DNA of 64,000 bases from Kalmusia sp. IMI 367209 (taxonomy: Eukaryota > Ascomycota > Dothideomycetes > Pleosporales > Didymosphaeriaceae), in NCBI GenBank assembly GCA_027946365.1, contig JAPEUQ010000010.1, positions 1,302,001 through 1,366,000 on the forward strand, given 5' to 3'. Positions 1 through 12,287 of this stretch are shown here, piece by piece; within the stretch, counting starts at the first letter, position 1, and every line of letters begins with the position of its first letter. The notes beneath the pieces are model-generated. The model was not told where the DNA came from, did not search any database, and worked only from the letters and a program-made list of their open reading frames with translations. Position numbers and translations under genes: made by a program.

Positions 1-665
1 CGTCATCTTCGCCCAAGCTTGCTTCCTGCAATATCGCGGCGGCTATCTGGTCAATCAACCCGTTGCCTGGCACAAGCTTTGGCCTCTTCGCCTTCTTTCT
101 GGTTGTGTGCACTGCAGCGTCTTCGTCGTGTTTGCTTCCCGAACTGTTCTTCCTCTCCCTCAGAAACCATTTGAACCGTGACCGTAGTCGCATAAGCTCG
201 CGGTCGTTAATCTGAAAGCCTTCAGCCTGGACGGCATCCAATATGCCCTTCTGTGTTGTGTTCTTCTCCCATAGTTCCTTGACGCGTGCGATGAGGGCGG
301 GGTTCTTGTATGCTGGGCTTTGCTTGCCGGGGAAGCCCCACCGCTGTGAGTCTGTCAGCCGTGCTTCTCGTATAGAAAACAAGGCTTCGGAGGGCCGGAG
401 AAGCAAAAGACTTACTTTGAACTGTGTCTGAAAAGCTCGTTTGCTGCATCCCGGCGATTAGTATAGGCCGGTATGGACGTGCGTTGCGTAGGAAGTGGAA
501 GTTGAAGATTGTACGGCGAGTCGTAGTTTCAAGAGTGCAATTACGTGCGTACCTCGGCGTGAAACCCCGCTGTCCCCAGTACTCGACCACTTGATTCAGG
601 CTTCTTCGTTCGTGTACGTACAGTCGATAGCATTCTGCCTCTTTGCCATCCCAATTGTACACCAT
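1..665 (-). CDS. Clr5-domain protein, N-terminal part (cut by window edge)
   Basis: Exons read 665-553, 443-416 and 343 to the left edge, with GT-AG introns of 109 and 72 nt. Joined, they give a classic Clr5 domain: it opens MVYNWDGKEAECYRLYV, continues FTPSKRAFQTQFKRWGFPGK across two splice junctions, and ends around LMRLRSRFKWFLRE. A basic, low-complexity stretch with KKAKRPK follows. The exact restoration of the family motif across both introns is strong support for the model. Clr5 was first described in fission yeast heterochromatic silencing; in filamentous fungi the domain heads many putative DNA-binding proteins of unknown role. The C-terminus lies outside the window, so the total length and any second domain are unknown. 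It is transcribed in the same direction as the kinase gene on its right. Confidence 0.85.
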
Positions 666-1220
666 ACTAGAGATTATATCTCTCTCGCGTCGTTAAAGAA
701 TTACCCAAGTGGAAGGTTACAAAGGCAAAAACGGCCCGCCGGAATGCCAAGACCGAGCACGGTAGATCGTTCATCCGTAGTCATTCGGGTGCACAGAGGA
801 CAACCTTGTAGAACAATATCATATGCGCAAGGCTTCTCTATTTCGCTGAATTCTGCTCTTGCAATATAATGCGTTATGTCCTTTTCGAACCACGCAAGCT
901 TCTTCACTATAATTCCTGGCCCAAAGTTCTGGGCTGATAATTAATCCCCGCCATGTACTTCTAGAAGGGGTGTGTATAACCAAACCGAAAACATGTCTCC
1001 TAATTGCTAGTCCTGTAACGTTGCGCTAAAACGCATCATGCCAAAGTCCTAAGACAAACGAGCGCCAAAAATGTTCATGGAACCAGAGCCATGTTTTGCT
1101 AGCCAACGCGAAAATGCAGCAAATCGCGAAAACGCCCACAACTACCTTCCTAGATGATCATAAGCAACGTTTATCGTCCTCTATCTCTATTCGTACAATG
1201 CTCGAAAAGCGACAAATGCA
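666..1220. other. Intergenic, Clr5 promoter and kinase 3' flank
   Basis: This stretch should hold the promoter of the Clr5 gene and the 3' end of the histidine kinase gene. I see no coding support: the short open frames have no recognisable motif and overlap one another on both strands. Confidence 0.6.
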
Positions 1221-4200
1221 TTATATTGCATATGGCGGTGTATTCGATCTGCTGGGAACAGCGATCTTTATTGAATCGTCTGACAGTGGATCGGGATATT
1301 TTAAAGCAAGCTCCTCGATCTTGGGTATTAAATCCAGAATGCGGAAGGGTTTGGAAACAACATCATCCTGCGATTATTAGTCCTGGTACATAGCGTTTGT
1401 AGAGGGAAGCTCACCATTCCGGCCTCTAAGAGTGTTGCGATTTGCTCACTTCTGGCATTTGCTGTAACTGCGATGATAGGAACATGACCGTTAAGCAGTC
1501 CTTGAGATTCAAACTCTCGGATCTTGCTTGTACACTGCAGGCCATCCATGACCGGCATCTCTTTGTCCATAAGGACTACGCCTAAGTCGACGGCGTCGGA
1601 TCCATGCCCTTTCCAGTATTTTGATTGTTTGAGCTTTTCGATAGCCTCGCCGCCATGGTTGGCTACATAGGTAGTGATTTTATTATTCTCTAGCTGGCGC
1701 CGGAGGACTTTCTGGTTGACTAGACAATCAAGCATAAGTAGTTGATCAAACTTAAAGAATCGTTCCACTTACCTAGATTGTCCTCTACAATCAGAACCTT
1801 GAGGTCCGGTTTTTGCGTATTGATTTTGTTGACTGATTCGCCTCTTGGCACCGCCGCAAAGTCCTTAATCCTTGGCGGTTGAGGCTGAGACCTCTCTTTG
1901 GCATTGGAAAGTTTCCGTCCGAGTGTAATTGGTAATTCGACTGCGTCTTTCGGCTCGCTCGTCTTACGACACTTGACGTAGAATGCAAAAGTGCTCCCTT
2001 TGCCAGCCTCAGATGCGACACCAATTTCCCCGCCTTGTAGCTCGGTGAGTTCACGGGAAATGAAAAGTCCCAGACCTGATCCACCGTACTGAACATGCGT
2101 ACGGGGACTAGCTTGGGAAAAGCGCTGAAAGAGCAGCTTCTTTTCTTCGGGGTTGAGGCCGCGTCCAGTATCCTGAACAGCGAACTCCAAGTAGATTTCA
2201 TCTCCATCGCCCCAATCAGGCCCAAGTGTCTGCTCAACGCGCTTCGATCTTGAGGGGAAGAAGCTAACAAGAGGTGATGGGCTGGTTGAGGGCGGTTCTT
2301 TTGATGCTGACAGTATGACCTTGATAGTCCGACTCGATTCAGTCGTAGTGAATTTGATAGCGTTCGTTGTGAGATTAATGAGTACCTATCGCACGGCATC
2401 AGTAATTGTCTTCACTACGGTTGCCGGGGGCGAACCTGAAGTACACGTGAGGGATCCAGCTTCACCCAGTCAACGTTAAGCTCCTTGTATGAGTCACTAA
2501 GTACGAATTCCATCTGAATACCAGCTGTCTGCACCTCGCCTTCAAACATCTTGAGCGCGCGTTGGACGACTTGTAATGGTTGTGCGTCTACCGGTGTGAC
2601 CTAGACATACATCGTTAGTGTATCGTTATTGCTTTGAACATCAGGCTTACCATGAGCATAGCACTATCTAGCTTTGATAATGTAAGAACATCGTCAACGA
2701 TCCTCTTTTGATGCTGTGCACACAAGGCAATAGTTTGTGCTGCATCAATACTATCAGCGACAAGCCGCGAAGGTATCTCTCGAGAGCCAGATGTCCGGAA
2801 GTCGCTTAGGATGGTTGAGATCTCGTCGGCGCATTGCAGAATAGCACTCAAAGGATTGCGCATCTCGTGTGATGTAATGTCAATGAAGTTTTCTTGTTGC
2901 CGCTTTAGTTCCACTGCTTCCTCCATCTTTCTCTTTTGGAAACCCTCGGCCCATTTTTGGGAACTAATGTTGGTGATGCTTCCAAAGACACTCTTGAGCA
3001 TGCCGTCTTCGTATTTCTCAGGAAATGCGGAGAAAAGGACCCATGTGTCACCCTTGTTTCCGCTTCGGTCTTGCCATGGGGTCTTAAAGCGGAATTCAAT
3101 ATTGATTGCTGTGGCATTCTCGACTAAACGCTTCCATTGCTCTTGTATCAGATTCTGGTCTTCTGCTTTGACATAATCCATCCAGTTGTTGGTCCTTTCA
3201 GCATCCTTGGGCACTCTTGAGATTTCGTACCACGTGTCGTTGCAATAGGTAATACGGCCAGCGTGGTCTGCAATGAAGAGACCAGCCGGAGAATATTCTG
3301 CCATCCGCGTGAACCTAGTTTCGCTATCCCGGGCTTCCTGTGTACGAGCGGCGAGTTGCTCGGAAAGATGAAAGCGATCTTCTGCTGCAAGCTTCGCAGC
3401 TTTTTGTCCTCTGCGAATCTCTTCCTCAAACAAGACAACGGATGCTAAGGACGTCGCAAGTTGTCGACTAAGCAATTGTATGAAAAGGTTGTAATCGTCA
3501 TCATACGGCCTTCGCGGATTGATACCCATAACCAAGAATCCGAGAGTGGACTCTCCAGTAGTCGGATGAATTGGACAGATGACGACGTCCCGACATGCAT
3601 CGCCAAAACCGCGCCACTCGAGTCCTTCCAGCATTTCAAGAGGAAGATCTCCAGAGCCGATGCTAAGCACCACGGGCTTATCGGTCTTCATAACCTCTCT
3701 AAATACGGGGCCAAAGCCTTCGGTGCCTTCTTTCAAATCAATCTGCTCAGGGGCAGCTGGGTGGTTTGGCGGAACACCAAGATAGCCTTCTAGATAGCAC
3801 TGTTTTGATCCAAGCAAACTACTAGAATGCAACGACGAAGAGTCGCTGTCATTGTCGTCAGATACAGAATACAGTAGTGCAAACGGTGTGTCGTATTCAT
3901 TGTCGGTTAAAGCTAACAGGACTTGCACCCAGAAGCCTTTTATGTCTCGAGCAGTTGCTGTTCGCTCGCCCACTTCCCGCAAGGTCAACATACGTCGTTC
4001 CGCTATTTTTCTCCTAGTCTAGCTGAAAGTTAGCATACACATTGAATTACTAGATGCGTTGTCCAATGGTTCTCGGCGCCGCTCCACCGTAGGTTCATGC
4101 GAGAAGTGGAAAGGCAGGACTCCAATGAATGAGGATTGAATAAGTACCTTTTCAAAAGCTGGGTTGTATAGGCCCATGACCGTACCATCTTCGCCTACCA

Positions 4201-6238
4201 TAGGTATAATAGACCATGAGAAGTAGGTCTCTTCAAGGAAACCATTGCGTTTCATGAACAAACAGTCATCATCCTTCATCGTAGCTTGGCCGGTCAATCT
4301 TGCATTTGCAAACACATCTTTTACTTCATCCCAGATTTCCGCCCAAGCTACCTTATAGCTTTGTCCCATCAGAGTAGGGTGTTTCTGGCCAGCAAGACCT
4401 GCAAAATTTAGTTCAGAGGTACGCATATGGATGACTTGAGATACTTACCGATATACGCTTCATTGTAGATGGCAACCAACTCATCTCCCCAATACATGGC
4501 CGCAGGATGGGGACTTGCCCTGTTCTTGTGTAAGCGGATACTAAATGGCGAGCTAGATGGTCTGAACTTACATTATAAGATTGCACATGGCTCTCAGATC
4601 GTTGGACCAAAATTCGATAGGCCCCAAAGGAGTTGAAGCCCAATCGATCGAGCGGGCAAATTGAATATGTCGAGGTAAAGAAGGCGATAAAGACAGCCTT
4701 GTCCAGTCAAAGAAGCCAACGTCATGTTCCTCGTGTTCCTCAGACGGGCTGGGGTCTCTATGAAAAGCGTCAATGTCGCCAGCAGCATGGGCACGAAGCA
4801 CGCACTCATTGGTAAACGACGGATGTTCGGAGAAAGATGGCAGGTCCAAATTTTCCCATGCTTGAAGAGGGACAACCGGGGATCGGCCGACTTTTACCTC
4901 AGGCCGATTGGCATGGTCCGGTGTTATGGCGGGATTTGGGACGGGCTCCTGATGTGAATCTTCGATGAAGGCCGGTATGGGCGCAGTGCCACCGAAATAG
5001 TCTTGTGGTTCTTGCGCAGGGACTGGTGAGCCTTCCATACCCGTGGTAGGAGTGGGACCTAATGACGAAGAGGGGACGGTAAAATCGAGAGAGGCGCTTG
5101 TGGAAGGAATACTCGACGGGCCAGGGGCTGGCACGATGCCAGATGCTACACGCAAGCGCTTTCGCAAAGTATAGCAGGACCATACCATCCCCCCGTGCTC
5201 CACAGGTGGAGGGTTCACATCCGGACTTTCGCCTTGTATTACTGTGCTCAAAAGCCACCCTTTGAACTGATTTGAAGCATGTGCGGTAGGTTCATCCCCT
5301 GATAGATTCGATAGCCTTCCAGCTACTAGTTCCCAGGTTGGTGAGCTCGAGCGTAACGCATGGTTGGCAAAGAGAATCTGCAATGCCGAGGAGTCGGGTG
5401 CGTAGTTTGCGACATCCCCCATGTCTACAATGAATGTCGGCCGCGTGTCCTGCTCGAGCAGCTCCACAACGCCAACAGATCCTAGCAATCGAAGCGGATC
5501 ATTGCGATCTCGGCCCTCAGGCGACGCTGTTCGTGGCAGGCTCGACCGCTCCGAGCTCCTCCCGTTGGCCGCGTTTGTTGGCCCTGGCGGGCTCAGGCCC
5601 GAAAAGGTGCCCCTGGCCAATGTCACGGTTTTGATGCCACTCTCATCGCGTGTCTTGCTCAGCATCCTGGCGGCGGCCTCGGAGCTTGAGAAGCGCGCAG
5701 GTAGGTGGGGTCGTTTGCGGCGCGAATGTGAGGAGAAGAACAGCGGCGAGGGAGGCTGCCCGTTGTCGTGGAATTGCACAGGTCGGGCGAAGCTGAAGTG
5801 GCCGAGCGAGTGCCGTGTTCGACTCACACGTCGTCGCTTCAGAAGCGGTTCGCTCGCGGGCTCGGGTGCGTATGGAGGAGACGCAGCGTGGGCTTGCTGC
5901 GAGCGCTTCTTTCCCGCGACCGCGAGCGGCGTTCTCACGGCTTCCGTTCTCACGGCTTCGTTTCTCGCGAAGGCACGGTGACTGTTCCCAGTCGAGACCG
6001 AAGACCGACGACTCTCACTGCGTTCAACTGTCCTGCTTTGCGTCCATGGGAACTCTTTCAACAGAGGCTGTTCTACAGACGATAGGGAGGGCTTCTCGAG
6101 CGGCGTGGACGGCTTCGACGCCTCGCCTCGTGCGGTGAGGATCTCGTGGTACTCGGGCGTGCTCAGGCGTTGGGTCTCTGGGTTCGTGGTGTCTGGTGCG
6201 GCGGCGCTTCCTGTGAAGATGGACCTGGGCTGGTTCAT
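1221..6238 (-). CDS. Hybrid sensor histidine kinase/response regulator, 1,528 aa
   Basis: Eight exons join in frame: 6238-4572, 4519-4449, 4398-4148, 4018-2651, 2600-2436, 2385-1773, 1719-1415, 1367-1221. The product is a two-component phosphorelay sensor. About 530 Ser/Pro/Arg-rich residues come first. Then a PAS-like segment begins near DWASTPLGPIEFW (~535-660), followed by a GAF-like segment (~673-870) and a second PAS (~897-1017). The HisKA domain carries the phospho-acceptor His1047 in TSHEMRNP. The ATPase shows the N box at Asn1182, DTGRGL at 1246-1251 and GSGLGL near 1276. The receiver has the acidic pair Glu1375-Asp1376, phospho-acceptor Asp1430 in MDKEMPVMDG, and Lys1486 in SKPF. All catalytic residues are present and no transmembrane helix is seen, so it is probably cytosolic and would signal through an Hpt protein such as Ypd1. 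The last exon, 48 codons, is found only by splicing; the SKPF motif confirms it. The sensed signal is unknown. Confidence 0.93.
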
Positions 6239-8002
6239 GAAGAAGGCGTCGGCGCCAGCGTTTTAGGACAGCGAACGGGCTCACGATCGGCCAATGTGCC
6301 TCACGAATGGGCGCGCCGGTAGAGGGACGCTCCAAGTCCAGGACAAATTGCGCCGACGTGGAGGCTATTGCAGCAGCCGCCAGTCCAATAACGTGAGGCG
6401 TGCGCTAGACCACTGCCGCTAGGCGCAAAGAGGCAGAAAGAGTAGTGGAGCACGTCCGATTCTAGCTCAACGCGTCGAAAGACATGTGGATGGGACTGTC
6501 ATAGAGGCTAAAAGAGATCTTGTTCCGTGTCGTCTTCGCATCTCATCAGAGACCATGGTGAGAATCGACGCCGAACGCTGATCGCCCCGATCGCTACCCT
6601 AGCTCCCACTACAGAGCCGTGCCGTCCCCGCCATCGTGCGCCATCCCCAGAGGCCCAGAGGGCAGAGGGCAGAGCTCGCGACCCGACGCTGCACTGGTCC
6701 AATGCACTCGCAAACATGGAGGGCCAGTCGACTCCAATGACCATGTACGATGCGTGCCGTGTGTGTGCTCTCCCCACGGCGTCTGTGGAGAATTACGTCA
6801 CAGCCCACATGGCCTAGCGCGTCCGGACGGCGCCGTGGGTCGCACTGGTCCAAACCAAAGCTCTAGTCACATCCGCTCCCAGCACAACACCGTGACACGT
6901 CCCGCCCGTCTGGTCTCGCCGTTGTCTAGAAGGTCTCCGGAGTCGTTCGTTCTTCGCCCGCACAGCTCCCGTCGCTCGAGGCAGCAAGAGTCATGTCGCC
7001 CAGCTGTCTTGCTGCAGCACTGCTTTCGTCTGACTCAACAATGCCATCTACCATCTGCCTTCTGCCATCTGCCATCTGGCCCCTTCCGACCTACGTCAAT
7101 GTCGCACCGCAGCCTCAATTCACGTGCAGAGGATCCCATCGTGTAACTGAAGAATCACTCTCTCATCGCATAGGGACCTGTCGCTTCGCCTCGTGCTGGT
7201 TTCCATCCTGTTCCCGGCTGTTTCTGGACTCCTCTACCAAAGCACCAGGAATGCTCGACAGGCGAAGAGCATCTTGACCATTGACGCATGACAGTCTTTG
7301 ATATCTCGTCATTTTCCAGTGTATCGCTTGGAGCGCACCTCGCTCCGAGTCCGCACCCCGGGTGTGTTGGAGCAGGGAGATTGCATGCGCCATTATCCAT
7401 GCCGAGACTGCATCTGCATGAGCCACTTCTAAGCCACCTTCACCTCATACGGTAGTCGTACTAAACATAAACCGCCGTCGCTATGCTTTACCCGCTTACG
7501 CGACTTTGACAATACAGAATCCATATCTTCTCTAGGAGATGGAGACCAATAGTGGAAACGTCTTTGTCCCGAAAATTTTCCATACGCCCACGGAAGCCTG
7601 ACTCGAGCAGTCTAAACCGTCCACCGACACTGACTGCGTACACAGTCACGCAAGAACATTCCTCACGCCAAGCTCCACTAACTATACGTTGCATGTCCCT
7701 TGGAGCTGTCCCCAACCGCCAGAGCTCCAGCCCCTCCATCCCCCACTTTTCCTCCAGTAGCCGCGCTGAACACGCCCCTGCCCGTCCTCGCGCCGTGGAT
7801 ATCGTCCCATGTGTCGCTAGCCCATTGCAAATTGTGGTTGAACAGCGGCCCGCGCCGAGCATTGGGCTGCGGACTGATTTAAAAACCCCTCATTGTCCTC
7901 CCCCCGCATCGTGTCCACTGTCCTCTTCTCTCGTGTCCAGCTTTACTGATTCAGTTACTCCCGTATTGCCGATCTTACATCTACCCCTCCCCCTCTACAG
8001 CC
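6239..8002. promoter_or_regulatory. Divergent promoter region, kinase gene and WW gene
   Basis: This 1.76-kb GC-rich interval separates two genes transcribed away from each other and should carry both promoters and long 5' leaders. It holds short imperfect repeats of GGCAGA type (6655-6677) and CTGCCAT type (about 7051-7080). The last 100 bases before the WW start are strongly C/T-rich, as in many fungal leaders. Open frames here overlap on both strands and show no family motif, so I call none. Confidence 0.6.
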
Positions 8003-9171
8003 ATGGATTTTCTCAAGAAGAAGATGAAGGAGCTGATGGACGACGATGACAAAGACAAGGAAAAGAAGTCATCAGGTATGCTACACTGTTGGGCTGCGCC
8101 TTGCTCTTGCTCATCGCTTGAATAGACTCGCAGAGCGGTTCCCATGGCGATCCGCACAGCAGTGGTGGGCATGGCGAGCGAAGTTACGCAGACCCCCACG
8201 GCGGTTATCCCCCCCAGCAACAGCAGCAATATCCCCCACAACAAGGTTACCCACAACAAGGTTATCCGCAGCAGTACCCTCAACAGGGCTATCCACAACA
8301 GCAGCCCTATAGCCAGCAAGGCTATGGCTCGCCCGCGCCCCAAGGTCCTCCTGCACCCGTACGTAAACGTGATGCGATCGATAGATTCGGACAACTTCAT
8401 CGCATTTCGTAGCACTAGCTGACCACTTCATAGTACGGAGCGCCGCCACCCATGCCTCCAGGCTGGCATGCACAGTTTGACCAGGGCAGCCAGCGCTGGT
8501 TCTATGTAGAGCAGGCGACCGGTCGTAGTCAGTGGGATCCTCCTGCACACGCACCTCCTCCTCAGGGCCCTTACGCTCCCCCTCCAAGCGGAGGACCTGG
8601 TGCCCCATACGGCCCCGGAGCCGGCCATGACGAGCGTGGCCTTTTCGGTAATACGCACGGTGGTCACGATCAAGGTCATGGCTACGGCGGACATGGCGAT
8701 CCCTATGCTCAAGGCTCTGGTCACGGCGATCCTTACGGCCATGACGAGAAGGGTCACAAGGAGAAGGACAAAAAAGACAAGGGCCACTCGACCGCTATGT
8801 TGGCGGCTGCTGGTGTCGGTGGAGTAGCCGCTGGTGCCTGGATCGGACATGAATTGAGTACGTTTTGCTCCTAATTGAGTCCAGGGGACGGGTGCTGACA
8901 CTTCGTAGCCGAAGACTCCGACGATGAGGCCAAGGTCGTCTATGCCGCTGCGCCTGCGGCGGCGGCGGCGCCTGTTGCGGCTCCCGTCGCAGCTCCTCCC
9001 GCCGCTTACGAGCCTCCAGCCTTCCAGGAGCCTCCGCCAGTCCCTACACACGATGCTGATGGTGACTCCATCTCTAGCAGCGATCGTGAGTCGCTTGAAG
9101 AGAAACGCGAAGAGCTTATCGAGGCTCAAGAGGAGTATGAAGAGGAGCTCGAGGAGGCGTACGATGACTGA
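8003..9171 (+). CDS. WW-domain protein with Gln/Tyr/Pro-rich and acidic tails, 330 aa
   Basis: Four exons join in frame: 8003-8075, 8126-8358, 8434-8857, 8909-9171. The N-terminus is highly charged, with a run of Asp followed by Lys. Next comes a Gln-Gly-Tyr-Pro-rich stretch with repeated QQGYP units. A single WW domain follows, starting [18 protein letters not shown] and closing with SQWDPP; both signature Trp residues and the final Pro are present. A His/Gly/Asp-rich linker follows with a KEKDKKDK cluster. After it comes a short Ala/Gly segment ([20 protein letters not shown]) of glycine-zipper type. The C-terminus is an Ala/Pro run and an acidic helix rich in Glu. WW domains bind proline-rich ligands, so an adaptor role is likely. 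No catalytic domain is visible, and the partner cannot be told from sequence. Confidence 0.88.
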
Positions 9172-9533
9172 GACTAGCCGCCTCGAGATCGAGGCGCTTC
9201 ACACTCTCTTTCCCACATCTTGACGGCCAAACATTTCTGAGCAGTAGTAGCATAGCGTGGTACGCGGGAATGTCTTGCAAGCGGGTACACCGTGAATTCA
9301 CTCGTTTCGAATATATATTATTTGTCCATCCTGCCTTCGCGATATGATCGCGTGCCGTGAGGCGGAGCTACTCAGAGCTACTTGCTCGTACTGAAGCCTC
9401 AGTGTTATCCTGCCCCAAGGTACCCATTTCGGTCCACCGAACGCCTGTTCCGTATACCAATTTGCGACTGCGATCGCCCTCCGAAGTGTTGTATATCCAG
9501 CCTCACACGAACTCTCAATTTAACTCATCTCGT

Positions 9534-9900
9534 CTAGCAAAGACAGCATTCTAGACAGCACTCGCACGTCTCTCCGCAAAGCCAACAGCAGCATAGTGTC
9601 GCGATACTGGACCCCATCAGCACCTGTTCACCAATCCATTCCTCCCGACTCCCAGTGCAAAACTCACCATGTATACAAGCACCCGCGATCCTCCTTCTTC
9701 CGCTCCTGAGGCGGCGGCGGCCCTTGCTGATAATACATCTACCCCCACATCAACACCTGTGGCGCACGCATTGGCATAAACATGCGCAGACTCACCTGCT
9801 GCGGCGGCGGACCCTGCTGATAGTACCCTTGATTGGGCGGCGGTGGGCCGTAGTGTGCCTGCGGCGGTGGGCCGTTGTTGTAGTAGCCCTGCGCGGACAT
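9534..9900 (-). CDS. CYSTM-type cysteine-rich tail-anchored peptide, 82 aa
   Basis: Three short exons (9900-9796, 9738-9668, 9606-9534) join in frame. The N-terminal half is Gly-Tyr-Pro-Gln rich (GYYNNGPPPQ, GYYQQGPPPQQ). The C-terminal exon codes for a hydrophobic Cys-rich stretch, CIATLCCCWLCGETCECC, ending CLECCLC-stop. This is the layout of the eukaryotic CYSTM family: a disordered Pro/Gln N-terminus and a Cys-rich membrane module, often linked to stress tolerance. Only spliced reading gives the Cys tail; unspliced reading loses it. The gene is tail-to-tail with the WW gene, 362 bp apart, and both products have QQGY-type low-complexity segments. Confidence 0.85.
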
Positions 9901-11312
9901 TTCTGTTTACTCGTCTACGGTTGACGTTGGAATTGAGGTGGGCGCGTGGCTGATGGAACAGAGGCTGGTGATGGGGGGAGTGTGGAGCTGGGGCTGGTGA
10001 GGGCAGAGAAAAGAGGCTGAGGAAATTTGGGCCTGGGGCTGGTGCGCAACAGGCGGGCAGGCGGTATAAAACGAAGAAAGCTTGGGCGTGCGCGGGTTTG
10101 CGCGGGTCGGCTTGGGTGCCGAGTTCGCGCGCAAGGGCGAGGGCTTTTGCGTTCGCTGAGGCGGACGATGGCACAGCCTTGTGGTGCGTAGAGGGCTTGG
10201 AGGAAGTAACTATGGGATGGCGTGGCTTGGGGGCTTTGTTACTTTGCTAGGGAAGAGAAGGGGGCAGAGCGACAGTTTGACGGAGCGCATGTGTGTTTCG
10301 AGAGACTGCGCATGTGAGCCACTGCAGGAGGGCCATACATGGCGTGGGAACGCGTGTGTGAGGGCTTGGTACGGGGGCGCAAGGCTTGGTATTGTCAGCG
10401 AGCGGTGCCAATGCTCGTTTGCAGGCAATCGAAACTCATTCTGTGTTCAGCTGTTGATCAGTTGTAAGGCCGCCCGCTGGATATCATGATCATCAATACA
10501 TAATGTACGTTTTCGATTTGAGTCTTTAGGCTCTCGGGTCGAAATTACGATGTGGTACGAAGGGATTGAGCGGGACGCGAGGACGCCGTGATGGGTACGA
10601 GGTGAGAGTGATGGGATGAGGTTGGGTTTATTTGCCGATAGCCGTGGCGTGTGGCTTGGCTGCATTACATTTCCTGCACGCTTGCATTAGTGGCGCTGTG
10701 TGGCACGGTGTGTGTTCATTGGCTGGAGTGTTTACATCTTGTTTGTGCACTTTGACCAATTGTCCCAGTATAACAGTCCCACACATTTAAAAAATTCATG
10801 CTGACCTGTCTCGATTTCCTCACCAATGTATCGAATGGTGGCTTAAACACCTCTTTCAACAACGTATGACCCCACATACAACCCGTTATTCGAAGTTTTA
10901 TCTCGGTCAAATTTCTGATGCCGAGGGATTATTGTGATTAGCGCGGTTGCATCGGTCCGTCTGTCATTTGCCTACTTGCTGAGTGATTGTGGGTCTACAA
11001 AACTCCTCGTCAGAGGCTAGGGATAGAAGACGCGTTTAGGGCGCAGTAATGCAGGTTCGTTAGTTCGACGACTGAGTATGTCTGTTCACATGAAAGACAT
11101 ACACACCATCCTCAAGACTCTCGCCTTTCAACAACGCAATCGTGATGTTTTTGCAAAATAATGTCAGCGGCCATGACCCAAAATATATCCTCCGGGTGTC
11201 GAAGTTATCGTACGAGGTTTCGTCGGCGTGATCGTATTGCTTGGCACCCTGTTGAGCACACTAGTAGATATAATTGTTGTTCGTCAGACCTTCAATAGAA
11301 GCACCCCGATGC
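9901..11312. other. Intergenic, CYSTM promoter side
   Basis: The part nearest 9900 should be the CYSTM promoter and leader, and the part nearest 11312 the 3' flank of the glycosylase gene. Open frames on both strands overlap and have no recognisable domains. Nothing else is supported. Confidence 0.5.
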
Positions 11313-12287
11313 CTATTGTTCCTCAGCTACAACACCGCCATCCTTAGGCGCAAACCCTCTCTCCTCTCGCCTCTTCTGCACCCATTCTCCAAATGGCTTC
11401 CAAATCGCCTCCTTCTCCGCAGGCTTCAAGTTCACCGCAAGTCCACTTGTACTCGTCGTAACAAACACGCGACTCCCTTTCCATTCTTCTCCATCCGCTC
11501 CTTTCTCCACCTTCCCCATGTTCATTCCCTCATCTTGCCACCCATACCGGAACTCATCCCTCTTTATCGCCCTCCCAACTTTATACCTCCAGATAGCCTC
11601 CCAGATTCCCTTTCCGACAATACACACCGCTTCGGGCCTGAACTTGGAAAATTTCTGCTCCAAATCCCCCGCACCTTCCACCATCTCCTCCTTCGACAGC
11701 TCAGCGGCGTCCTTAGACGGACGCGACACAATATTCGTGTTGCCCATGCAGTACCGCGCGGGCAAACTGCGGTCTTCGGTGGGGGACAAGCGTCGGTCGG
11801 TGAGTCCAGAAGCATGCAGCAATTTCCAGAAGTGATTAGAGGGGTGCGCGTAAGCGTGGCCTGCGGTCGCGGTTTGAACACCGGGGTTGGTGCCAACGAA
11901 GACGCAGATCAGGTTTGGCTCGAGGATGTCGACGAGCGGGGAGAGGTGCGCGTATTTGGAGGGCGGAGCGTAGCTGCTTGGTTTGCGCCTCTTTGCGAAC
12001 CGGGAAGACGAGGGCTTGTAGGTAGCGTCGTTGGCGTCGTTGTCTACAGTGGCGACTGTCACGGTGGCGCGCGTACGCTTTGAGGTGCGTGTAATGACGC
12101 TGGATGCTGGAGAGGCATTTCCGCTCGTGGAGGTGGTAGACGCATATTGGAATTTGGATAGTTGGCCCTTGAAAGAGGGTGCGGGTGGTGTGGTGGAGGT
12201 AGGTTCGGAGTGGGCTTTGCTTGGGGAAAGTATCGGAGCCTCCTCCTCGGTTGCTTGGGCTAACTTATTAGTCCGTTTAGGCGGCAT
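11313..12287 (-). CDS. G/T(U) mismatch-specific DNA glycosylase (TDG/Mug family), 324 aa
   Basis: The gene is intronless. The product belongs to uracil-DNA glycosylase family 2, which removes uracil or thymine from G:U and G:T mismatches in base-excision repair, normally in the nucleus. About 115 Ser/Thr/Lys-rich residues precede the catalytic domain and include basic clusters (KRTRA, AKRRK) that could serve nuclear import. The catalytic core shows VGTNPG (131-136), equivalent to the GINPG motif; HPSNHFWK (148-155); NTNIVSRP (183-190); and the minor-groove loop TTSTSG (277-282). The Asn in the first motif is the expected catalytic residue. I start at the second in-frame candidate, a real ATG at 12287, because it begins MPPKRTNK and the upstream part has no conserved features. 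Confidence 0.9.
   Translation of the reverse strand: MPPKRTNKLAQATEEEAPILSPSKAHSEPTSTTPPAPSFKGQLSKFQYASTTSTSGNASPASSVITRTSKRTRATVTVATVDNDANDATYKPSSSRFAKRRKPSSYAPPSKYAHLSPLVDILEPNLICVFVGTNPGVQTATAGHAYAHPSNHFWKLLHASGLTDRRLSPTEDRSLPARYCMGNTNIVSRPSKDAAELSKEEMVEGAGDLEQKFSKFRPEAVCIVGKGIWEAIWRYKVGRAIKRDEFRYGWQDEGMNMGKVEKGADGEEWKGSRVFVTTSTSGLAVNLKPAEKEAIWKPFGEWVQKRREERGFAPKDGGVVAEEQ

Noticed and set aside
5421..6138. Plus-strand frames over the N-terminus of the histidine kinase
   Set aside because: Low-complexity Arg/Ser-rich shadows; the minus-strand exon is continuous with the kinase core.
6508..7862. Overlapping frames on both strands between kinase and WW genes
   Set aside because: No motif, mutual overlap and GC-rich composition explain them; the interval fits a divergent promoter.
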